Below are positions 33,765 through 40,864 of a stretch of 64,000 nucleotides of DNA, piece by piece. The DNA lies in assembly GCF_001625655.1 (NCBI RefSeq), contig NZ_AUYB01000125.1, positions 62,001-126,000 on the forward strand, written 5' to 3'. The notes beneath the pieces are model-generated. The model was not told the origin of the DNA and searched no databases. It saw nothing but the letters and a program-made list of their open reading frames with translations. A program made the translations under genes and the position numbers. Origin of the DNA: Pseudoalteromonas luteoviolacea DSM 6061 (GTDB lineage Bacteria > Pseudomonadota > Gammaproteobacteria > Enterobacterales > Alteromonadaceae). Positions within the stretch are counted from its first letter, which is position 1, and each line of letters begins with the position of its first letter.

Positions 33765-35090
33765 TTACTTATTGAAAACAACGTTTACAAATACGGCTGT
33801 CATTAATATGGGGCAAACAAACTTCAAATACTGTGCAAACCAGTACTGTTTACCGCCTGTTGCTAAAAGTAGCTGATTACCTCGTCGCCACATCCAACCA
33901 ACTGTCAAGAAGTAGAAAAGCCCCATTAGCGGTAGTTGATAACGAGTAAATACATTAATCACCAAACCGAATAACCATTCGAAGTTCAAGATAATTAAAC
34001 TCGAACATACTAGAATCACCAAAGTAACAATCCAAGTGGCTGATTTACGTTTCATCCCATGGTTTTCAACTAGGAAAGATACAGGTATTTCAGTAGATGA
34101 AATAGTTGATGTTAAAGAGGCGATTGACATCAGGACAAAGAATGTGAGACCAACCCAAATACCAATTTGCCCCATGCTTGCAAATAACTCTGGTAAAATA
34201 GCGAAGATAAGTCGACCTTCACCTACCAGCTTGCCATCTTGGAAAACTTCAACACCATTTTGTTGAGCAACGAAAATGGCGGGAATAATGAGTAACCCTG
34301 CTAAAAATGCGACACCAGTATCAAGCATTGCTACGCTAAAAGTCAGCTTAGGCAGATTTTCATTGGGTTTGAGGTAAGAGCCATAAATCATCATACAACC
34401 CACACCCAAAGACAGTGAAAAGAAAGCTTGCCCCATCGCCGCAATGATCAGATCCGGATCAGTAATTTTACTAAAATCAGGTATTAAGTAGGCTTTAAAT
34501 CCTTCGCTTGCGCCTTCAAGCGTTGCCATGTAAGCAATCAAACATACTAAAAGTAATAATAGAACAGGCATCAAACGGCGAGACCAAATTTCAATGCCAG
34601 ACTTAACCCCTTTCAATATAATTGCAGCTGTCAGCAGTAACATCAGAGGCGTAAATACAAAGTTGCGCATCATGGAGTCACCAGTTAGAAACTGACTTAC
34701 TGCATCTAAGCCCATAAAGGTTGTCACAGGCTCAATAGAATGAGCCAACATCCACCCAGCAACAATAGAATAAAAACTCAGCATGACAATGGCGCCACCG
34801 AGGCCCAAGTAACCTGCCCCAGCACCTACTTTTGGGTTTCTCTCTTGCCATGCCATTTTAAGTGCTTTAACAGGGTTAGCCTGTGCTTGGTGACCAAGGT
34901 ATAACTCTGTATACAACGCGGGTAATGCGAGTAAGAAGATGACGATAAAATATGCAAGCAAAAATGCTCCACCACCATGATTGGCAGCTTGTGTGGGAAA
35001 ACCCCAAATATTTCCTAACCCAACAGCGGCGCCCGCTGCTGCAAGAACAAAACCAAGTCGGCTTTGAAAACCATCACGTACCTGAGCCAT
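33765..35090 (-). CDS. Sodium-dependent transporter of the NSS (SNF/LeuT) family
   Basis: This 441-residue membrane protein begins with SRLGFVLAAAGAAVGLGNIWGFPTQA, the first NSS helix that carries Na+ and substrate contacts. It has about eleven hydrophobic helices, matching the shorter bacterial NSS members. It should import an amino acid or similar solute with sodium, and the substrate is unknown. The promoter presumably lies in 35091-35213, where I see no clear consensus. A bidirectional terminator follows the gene. Confidence 0.9.
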   Translation of the reverse strand: MAQVRDGFQSRLGFVLAAAGAAVGLGNIWGFPTQAANHGGGAFLLAYFIVIFLLALPALYTELYLGHQAQANPVKALKMAWQERNPKVGAGAGYLGLGGAIVMLSFYSIVAGWMLAHSIEPVTTFMGLDAVSQFLTGDSMMRNFVFTPLMLLLTAAIILKGVKSGIEIWSRRLMPVLLLLLVCLIAYMATLEGASEGFKAYLIPDFSKITDPDLIIAAMGQAFFSLSLGVGCMMIYGSYLKPNENLPKLTFSVAMLDTGVAFLAGLLIIPAIFVAQQNGVEVFQDGKLVGEGRLIFAILPELFASMGQIGIWVGLTFFVLMSIASLTSTISSTEIPVSFLVENHGMKRKSATWIVTLVILVCSSLIILNFEWLFGLVINVFTRYQLPLMGLFYFLTVGWMWRRGNQLLLATGGKQYWFAQYLKFVCPILMTAVFVNVVFNK

Positions 35091-35213
35091 AATTTAACGC
35101 TAATATAATTATTGTTTTAGGTCCGCGATTATACCCTGTTAAACGAAAAATGCGAGTATACAGGTTCCGATATTAGAACCTTCTAAACCACGTTATTACA
35201 CAAATCGCAATAG

Positions 35214-35744
35214 TTAGAAGCTCGAACCTGGCTGCTGTAAAAACTCTATCTCTTCGTCAGTTGATATTCTTCCCAAGATTTCATTTCGATGTGGATATCT
35301 GCCAAACCGATCAATAATCTTTTTATGAGCTAATTCAAATTCATAGTTCGGAAGGTCACGAAACAATTTCTCAGCTTGGAGGTGAATGTATCGACTCTCG
35401 CTGTGCATAAAAGGCATATACAAAAAGCCAACTTCAGTGTCATTGAGCTCTTTATCATAGCCTTTCTCTATCGCATGCTGCGCCAGACACAATGCCAATG
35501 TATCACTTGAAAACGCGTTTGGTGTATCACGAAACATATTTCTAGAAAACTGATCTAGAATGATAATTTCACATAACGCGCCTACCGGACTTTGACGCCA
35601 AGTAGCTAATTCTCCATTGAGTGCTTTGGTATGTAACGTAGAGAATTCTTGAGACACTTTTTGATCAAATGCTGCTGACTTTTGCCACCAGTCACTTTCA
35701 GAACAGGTAACAAACCAAAATTCATATACTTGCTGATACTGCAT
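35214..35744 (-). CDS. DUF924 family protein
   Basis: This is a 176-residue soluble protein. It begins with YEFWFVTCSESDWWQKSAAFD and has LDQFSRNMFRDTPNAFSSD, FLYMPFMHSE, and a C-terminal FGRYPHRN. These are the conserved stretches of the DUF924 family, an all-helical TPR-like fold of unknown role. It lies between the NSS transporter and lysC on the same strand, separated by gaps of 123 and 168 bp, so it may be transcribed alone. Confidence 0.85.
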   Translation of the reverse strand: MQYQQVYEFWFVTCSESDWWQKSAAFDQKVSQEFSTLHTKALNGELATWRQSPVGALCEIIILDQFSRNMFRDTPNAFSSDTLALCLAQHAIEKGYDKELNDTEVGFLYMPFMHSESRYIHLQAEKLFRDLPNYEFELAHKKIIDRFGRYPHRNEILGRISTDEEIEFLQQPGSSF

Positions 35745-35862
35745 TGCCCTCTTCCTTACTCGAATTGGTCTACGTTCTAGATTGCCACCAGACTAAATTT
35801 ATTGCAACTTTATCACTAATTTTTGTTATAAATTTATGTACTAGCTCTTATGGTTGGGGGCT

Positions 35863-35891
35863 GACCAAGCACTAAGGGATTGTGCCTGGTC
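35863..35891 (-). terminator. Imperfect hairpin after lysC
   Basis: GACCA/TGGTC and GCAC/GTGC arms (35863-35872 and 35882-35891) form a stem with one mismatch, 21 bp past the lysC stop. No T-run follows, so function as a terminator is uncertain. Confidence 0.35.
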
Positions 35892-35912
35892 GAATAGGAG
35901 TGAGTTAGGACT

Positions 35913-37259
35913 CTAAGCTGCTTCAAGCAATTTTTGATGTATAGACTGCACGACCAAATCTGACTTATTTTGTTCGACCAAGAAGCATAAGTTATGACGA
36001 CTTGCACCATGGCAAATCAATCGAATATCAAACTCTGAAAGCACATCAACTAAGCAATCTTCTCCGCCTTGTAATTGAATCTCAGAGCCAATCATAGCAA
36101 CCAGAGTTAAATTATTTTCTACTGTCACATGACAAAAAGCGCCGAGCTCATCCAAGCATGCTTGATCAAGCTCTGGTCGCGTAGCATTTGGCGCGTTGTC
36201 TAGAGTGAGTGCCACACTAATTTCAGACGTCGTAACAAGATCGACTGAAATATTATAGTTGCTCAGTATTGTAAATATCTTCGCTAAAAAGCCACTAGCC
36301 AGAAGCATTTCGGGGCTTTTTAAAGTCAGTAAGATTTGGTTTTTACGCTGTGTTACTGCTCTAATACCTGATTGAGATGTCGTTTCTTTTTCGATCCACG
36401 TGCCACCCTGCTCCGGTGCTTTACTCGAACCTACAAATACCGAAATACCCTTACGGCTGGCTGGGAGAATAGTAGCTGGATGCAAGACCTTCGCACCAAA
36501 TGTTGCCATCTCTGCGGCTTCATCAAAGCTAAGTCTTGGAATTGGCTTTGCTTTGTTACAAAGCCTAGGGTCAGTGCTAAAAATACCTACCACATCAGTC
36601 CAAATATGCACACTTTTAGCACCAATAGCTTCTGCAATTAGAGCAGCGCTGTAGTCTGATCCACCACGACCTAATGTGGTGGTTTGTCCATATTTATCAC
36701 TGCCTATAAAGCCTTGCGTGACAACGACGTTATCATCCAGTAACGGAACAAGTAAATCCGATGCGGCTTTCTCTGTGGCAGCCACATCAGGCGTTGCTTT
36801 TGAAAAGTTGCTGTCAGTTTTTAACACTTCTCGTACATCAAAACGTTGAGTACTCACGCCTAAATCGCGTAAAACCTGAGAAAATATATAAGACGAGAAT
36901 CGCTCTCCAAAGCTTAAAATTTCATCACACTGTTGTTGATCTAGTGCTGGTAGTTGAGCAAGTTGTTTAAACTGTTCGGCTGTAGTGTTAAACCCTTCTT
37001 GCAAATCTTCATCAAGTGTTAGATGCGCTAGGATATTGCCTTGAATTTGCATCACTGACTCAACAAGCTCGAGTCTTTGTGCTTCGTTAGACTTTTGCTG
37101 TACAAGCGTAACAAGATGATTAGTTACGCCAGCACTAGCACTAACAACAACAACTCTAACACTTGGATCGTCATTGATTATTTGCGCGCAACGATGCATG
37201 GCTGTAAAGTCGGCCACACTGGTACCACCAAACTTTGCAACAACATACTGGGAATTCAT
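35913..37259 (-). CDS. lysC: Lysine-sensitive aspartate kinase
   Basis: This 448-residue monofunctional aspartokinase phosphorylates aspartate, the first step to lysine, threonine and methionine. It shows the N-terminal KFGGTSVAD, the GRGGSDYSAALIAEA phosphate-binding region, the FGAKVLHP motif and two C-terminal ACT domains that bind feedback inhibitor. Length and the upstream lysine riboswitch indicate the LysC (aspartokinase III) type. The SD AAAGGAGAT is strong but lies in a hairpin (37264-37307). The start ATG at 37259 is unambiguous. Confidence 0.97.
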   Translation of the reverse strand: MNSQYVVAKFGGTSVADFTAMHRCAQIINDDPSVRVVVVSASAGVTNHLVTLVQQKSNEAQRLELVESVMQIQGNILAHLTLDEDLQEGFNTTAEQFKQLAQLPALDQQQCDEILSFGERFSSYIFSQVLRDLGVSTQRFDVREVLKTDSNFSKATPDVAATEKAASDLLVPLLDDNVVVTQGFIGSDKYGQTTTLGRGGSDYSAALIAEAIGAKSVHIWTDVVGIFSTDPRLCNKAKPIPRLSFDEAAEMATFGAKVLHPATILPASRKGISVFVGSSKAPEQGGTWIEKETTSQSGIRAVTQRKNQILLTLKSPEMLLASGFLAKIFTILSNYNISVDLVTTSEISVALTLDNAPNATRPELDQACLDELGAFCHVTVENNLTLVAMIGSEIQLQGGEDCLVDVLSEFDIRLICHGASRHNLCFLVEQNKSDLVVQSIHQKLLEAA

Positions 37260-37263
37260 TTTA

Positions 37264-37307
37264 TCTCCTTTCGACAGTCAATGAGACTATCTTTCAAAAT
37301 AAGGAGA
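37264..37307 (-). promoter_or_regulatory. Shine-Dalgarno sequestering hairpin of lysC (riboswitch expression platform)
   Basis: On the minus strand TCTCCTT (37307-37301) is fully complementary to AAGGAGA (37270-37264), which contains the lysC SD. Between them GATAGTC and GACTGTC form an inner 7-bp stem with one G-U pair. The whole folds as one hairpin that hides the ribosome site, which implies translational control. Confidence 0.75.
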
Positions 37308-37350
37308 ACTAACTTGGCAAGAGGAAGAAATGTTTAATTGTAAGACCACT

Positions 37351-37517
37351 GCCAGAAGCTCTCCACCAAAAACGGTGACAGTTCAGAGGATTCAACCTCT
37401 AAAACCGAAAAGTCATTGCCACGACCAATTACTTTCCTCGGCGAATACTACCCTCGCTTGTTGTCTTCGGATGTCGTGTCCTCAAACAAGCTACCTCAGC
37501 ATCGCACCTCTTCTGTT
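37351..37517 (-). ncRNA. Lysine riboswitch (L-box) upstream of lysC
   Basis: On the minus strand the P1 arms CAGAAG (37515-37510) and CTTCTG (37358-37353) enclose the conserved L-box blocks: AGAGGTGCGATGC (37511-37499), TCGCCGAGG in the middle (near 37444-37436), and CTGTCACC, loop, GGTGGAG before the 3' P1 arm. Order and spacing match the E. coli and Bacillus lysC leaders. It binds lysine and lowers lysC expression. It lies just downstream of the nhaD terminator, so the lysC promoter must be close to or overlap 37516-37560. Confidence 0.93.
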
Positions 37518-37527
37518 TATTTTGCTT

Positions 37528-37541
37528 GTTCAAACATGAAC
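37528..37541. promoter_or_regulatory. Short palindrome at the lysC promoter region
   Basis: GTTCA, AACA and TGAAC form a 14-bp interrupted palindrome just upstream of the riboswitch P1. It could be a protein site or chance. Confidence 0.3.
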
Positions 37542-37545
37542 ATAA

Positions 37546-37575
37546 ACAAAATAAAAACCTGCTACAAAGAGCAGG
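37546..37575 (-). terminator. Rho-independent terminator of nhaD
   Basis: On the minus strand CCTGCT, a 6-nt loop and AGCAGG are followed by TTTTTATTTT. It lies about 65 bp after the nhaD stop and isolates lysC from nhaD transcription. Confidence 0.9.
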
Positions 37576-37641
37576 CTTTTAAAAACTATCTTTTAGACGT
37601 CTAGGTGTCAAGTATTTTTGTATCCTAAACTTCAAAAAGAT

Positions 37642-38889
37642 TTAAATCATCTGGCCCATGTAAAATGAGCCTGCATAGCCAATGGTATATGCAACCAACA
37701 AATACAGCGCCATTTTCAAATAGCTTGTAAAAGTGAGCGCTTTTACCTTACTCATAGCAATGATCCCCGCAGCAGAGCCAATGATTAGCATTGACCCCCC
37801 TACGCCCGTTGCATAGGTAAAGGTTAACCATTGTTGTGGTGTCATTTCTATCTGCGCTTTTAACAGTGCTGCTGTTAAAGGCACGTTGTCAACAGCTGCG
37901 CTTAGTAGCCCGACCAAGTAATTTGCATACTCTGGCGCTAAATATTGGTAAAGCTCAGTAAACATGTTCAGCACACCGACTTCTTTCAGAGCGCCTACCA
38001 ACAGCAACACACCTACAAAAAACAAAAGCGTGTCATATTCTATCTCTCTGATATAGTCGATTATCTTTTTATTGACGTCCTTTTTACGCATTAAAAACTG
38101 TGCAACTAAAAACATCAAAGACAGACCAAATAAAAACGTGAGCATAGGCGGCACTTGATACTGCACACTCAGGTATAAAGTGGCTAGTACTGTGGACATA
38201 AAGATTACGGCAATTGTGATGTCTGTTTTCTCAATACGACGCAACTCTTGTTTGGTAAAATTGAGTTGCTCATTCATACCTATTGACAACATTGCAGCCA
38301 GCGCAAAAACGCTCACCATTGCAGGCACAACCAACAATAGTAAGTCAGGAATGGTAACTTTACCCGCTAAGAAAATCATCAGTGTTGTAACATCACCCGT
38401 GATTAGGGAAACCCCGCCCGAGTTAACGCTAAAGATAATAAGTGTGGCATACTTAACAAGCTTCTTTGTATCCAATTTCAAAGACATGACCACAGCTAAC
38501 GAAATTAGCGTTGCGGTAATATTGTCAGAAATCGAAGAAAATACAAAAGCAAAAGCGCCAACTAGAAACATCAGCTTTCGCTCGCTTATTTGCTCGGGCA
38601 TGATCCTATGCACTATATTTTGTATAAATCCTTTCGAGTTCAAATACGCGACAAATGTCATAGCTGCCATCAAAAATAGCCACAAGGTGGCGATTTCTAG
38701 AATGTTATGATCTAGCTGGTGTTGTATAGTTTCTGAGCTTTCGCCATGAATTGGAGATATAAAAGCGATAATCCAACATAAAGTGCCAAAAAAAAGGGTC
38801 GTTTTGGCCTTGTTTACATGGATAATATCCTCTATAACGATAAGCACAAAAGCTAACGCTATCAGGGTTAGGATTATGGAAGTGACCAT
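37642..38889 (-). CDS. nhaD: Na+/H+ antiporter NhaD
   Basis: This 415-residue inner-membrane protein has about twelve hydrophobic helices of the ArsB/NhaD fold. It includes FSSISDNITATLISLA, NSGGVSLITGDVTTLMI and, in the second half, LLSAAVDNVPLTAALL and GVGGSMLIIGSAAG. These repeated D-N-containing hairpins are typical of NhaD, which expels Na+ in exchange for protons and suits a marine lifestyle. The start at 38889 (MVTSII) is chosen over an in-frame TTG at 38901. The SD is weak. No known sodium riboswitch was recognised upstream. Confidence 0.92.
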   Translation of the reverse strand: MVTSIILTLIALAFVLIVIEDIIHVNKAKTTLFFGTLCWIIAFISPIHGESSETIQHQLDHNILEIATLWLFLMAAMTFVAYLNSKGFIQNIVHRIMPEQISERKLMFLVGAFAFVFSSISDNITATLISLAVVMSLKLDTKKLVKYATLIIFSVNSGGVSLITGDVTTLMIFLAGKVTIPDLLLLVVPAMVSVFALAAMLSIGMNEQLNFTKQELRRIEKTDITIAVIFMSTVLATLYLSVQYQVPPMLTFLFGLSLMFLVAQFLMRKKDVNKKIIDYIREIEYDTLLFFVGVLLLVGALKEVGVLNMFTELYQYLAPEYANYLVGLLSAAVDNVPLTAALLKAQIEMTPQQWLTFTYATGVGGSMLIIGSAAGIIAMSKVKALTFTSYLKMALYLLVAYTIGYAGSFYMGQMI

Positions 38890-39047
38890 ACGCGTAAACA
38901 ACCTGTAATCAAATGTAATTTTTGTAAAGGGTGGTGTAAATCGGCGCGGAGTCTAACACTATGAGCGAGTGACTGCTATCAGTAATTACACTTTATTGCA
39001 AAATTGTGATGGCAGCCTGTCACAAAAATGATACAAACTGGAAAGTT

Positions 39048-40301
39048 ATGATCCCAGCTAAAAAAGTACTGAGTACGCTAAATGAGCACTGGAGCGTTTT
39101 AGAGCTGCTATTTAAGCGCTTTAAAATGGCTGATTTCAGTATAAAAGATGTACAAAACATTATAAAAATTAGAAACCCGAACTGGTCAAGTGAACGGGTT
39201 TTTAGAGAAACAAATCGATTATTAAATCAAGAGATAATCATTCCACTTGCTAAATCATCACAGCTTGAGATTAATCGAGCAGTCGCTGATTTTGCTAGCT
39301 TTTTATTACAAGAAGAGCACCTAGGTCTTGCTGAAGAGATCACCGTATTAGTTAAAGATTTGCAACGTTTGGGAGAAAGGTTGTCTCAAGCTGGTAATGA
39401 AGGCGACCACAGTGAACTGAGACGATTCAGCAGGATCATGGATGAAAGAGTCAGAAAAATTGTAAAGCTATACCAACACAATGAAAGTGCGATTCTTAAC
39501 CTTGTTGAGCAAGCAAAGTCAGATCATAGCAATTTATCACTTAAGCGACGCTATCAGGCGGTTATAGAAGCATTCGATGAATACATTGAACCTATGCTCG
39601 AGATGGTGGACATTCATGGGCCATTTCACGCTTGTTTTAGTAACATAGAGGCGTCAATTAGCGAGCAAATAGATCAAATTGAACAGCTGGGCCGGGGCGC
39701 ACAAGACAAGCGCATGCTTGAGCAATTGAGAACACGTATTCTAGATATGCACTTAATTGGCCGTGAAAGCTTAGGTAAGAGCGCTGATATGCTTATGCCA
39801 CTGCGTGAAGAGTTAAGAAGAAATACGCTTATTACAAGGCAAGCCGCCAAGGTATTAGGCCTCATTCGTAAAAATGGCGTAGACTCCATGTTAAGCCCTG
39901 TTCAGCCTGACTTCGTTTCAGACATTCAGCGTTTTAATTTAGGTCAAAAAAGGCATATGGTTGCATATATGGCAAGTTTGGCTGAATTTGAACATGAAGA
40001 ATATCAATTACCAGATCACCAAGATATACCAGCATATCAAAGCCCTAACATTCCGGATTATAGCGATGTCAGAATGTCATTTGCGTCAAGTGGCAAAAAG
40101 CGCACCGCATTGCTAGGGTTCTTAAGTGATGCCTACCCTAGTTTAGAAGCAGATGAAATGCTGTTTCTGTATCAAAAACTGATTAGCGATCCTGAATTAA
40201 CGGTCTCTCAGTCTGATGCACAGGAAACTATGCAACTAGCAAACGCTAAAATCAAACTTTACCCGTTCAGTGCAACAAACTCTGAACAACCTAAAGAATA
40301 A
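39048..40301 (+). CDS. mksF: MukF-like kleisin subunit of an Mks condensin
   Basis: This 417-residue, largely helical protein begins MIPAKKVLSTLNEHWSVLELLFKRF. Its N-terminus reads as a winged helix and its middle is long helices. It is the first of three overlapping or adjacent genes that match the MukBEF-like (Mks) layout of kleisin, kite and SMC. It should bridge the SMC heads. ATG 39048 is preferred because GGAAAG lies just before it and the residues upstream do not look conserved. The name follows the MksBEF scheme with F as kleisin, though databases mix the letters. Identity rests strongly on gene order and the partner SMC. Confidence 0.75.
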   Translation: MIPAKKVLSTLNEHWSVLELLFKRFKMADFSIKDVQNIIKIRNPNWSSERVFRETNRLLNQEIIIPLAKSSQLEINRAVADFASFLLQEEHLGLAEEITVLVKDLQRLGERLSQAGNEGDHSELRRFSRIMDERVRKIVKLYQHNESAILNLVEQAKSDHSNLSLKRRYQAVIEAFDEYIEPMLEMVDIHGPFHACFSNIEASISEQIDQIEQLGRGAQDKRMLEQLRTRILDMHLIGRESLGKSADMLMPLREELRRNTLITRQAAKVLGLIRKNGVDSMLSPVQPDFVSDIQRFNLGQKRHMVAYMASLAEFEHEEYQLPDHQDIPAYQSPNIPDYSDVRMSFASSGKKRTALLGFLSDAYPSLEADEMLFLYQKLISDPELTVSQSDAQETMQLANAKIKLYPFSATNSEQPKE

Positions 40302-40312
40302 GCACGAAATAC

Positions 40313-40864
40313 ATGACGAATATTAACCTTAATGAACTCACACAGCTGCAAGCTATAAACAAAAAGCTTGCCAGTGGTTACCATATTAGCGAACAAGATA
40401 CGACACTGTGGCAAGAACTCGATCAACACATTGAATCTTATCAAGCTCTATTTGCAGCGTTAGGACATGACTTGCAACACGATGGACGTGGTTTTTATTA
40501 TCTTGCAAGTGACGAAAGTACCCCGAATATGGGTAAGATCAGTCGAGCTATAGCCCTTACCGTATTCATTTTAATTGAGTATTACGCTAACCAAGGTAAA
40601 GACCCGCTTCGCGCACTCTTTGACGAGAATATTGACCTTGAGTTAATGCAAACCCTAATTCAGTTAAACAAACACTTGTTTGATCAGTTAGAAATATTTT
40701 CAGGGTCAGACCTACGTAAGGATGTATTTCTGCGCATGCTTCGATTAGGTCTGTGCAAAGAAGCTGAGCAAGGCTTTTTACTTCTAGCCCCAATCTATAG
40801 ATACATCGACGCTTTGATGGAAGTAAATGAAGACAATTTTGATGCGCTAGAGGAAGAAGTATGA
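40313..40864 (+). CDS. mksE: MukE-like kite subunit of an Mks condensin
   Basis: This 183-residue acidic protein is mostly helical with winged-helix-like segments (for example GRGFYYLASDES, which reads as a wing). Its size and position between the kleisin and SMC genes fit MksE, which binds the kleisin and regulates the SMC ATPase. It starts 11 bp after mksF and its stop overlaps the SMC start by 4 bp, so all three genes are translated together. Recognition of the family is by context more than by strong motifs. Confidence 0.7.
   Translation: MTNINLNELTQLQAINKKLASGYHISEQDTTLWQELDQHIESYQALFAALGHDLQHDGRGFYYLASDESTPNMGKISRAIALTVFILIEYYANQGKDPLRALFDENIDLELMQTLIQLNKHLFDQLEIFSGSDLRKDVFLRMLRLGLCKEAEQGFLLLAPIYRYIDALMEVNEDNFDALEEEV

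Noticed and set aside
38902..39047. Sodium riboswitch upstream of nhaD
   Set aside because: I could not find conserved blocks or a convincing multi-stem structure in this short region.
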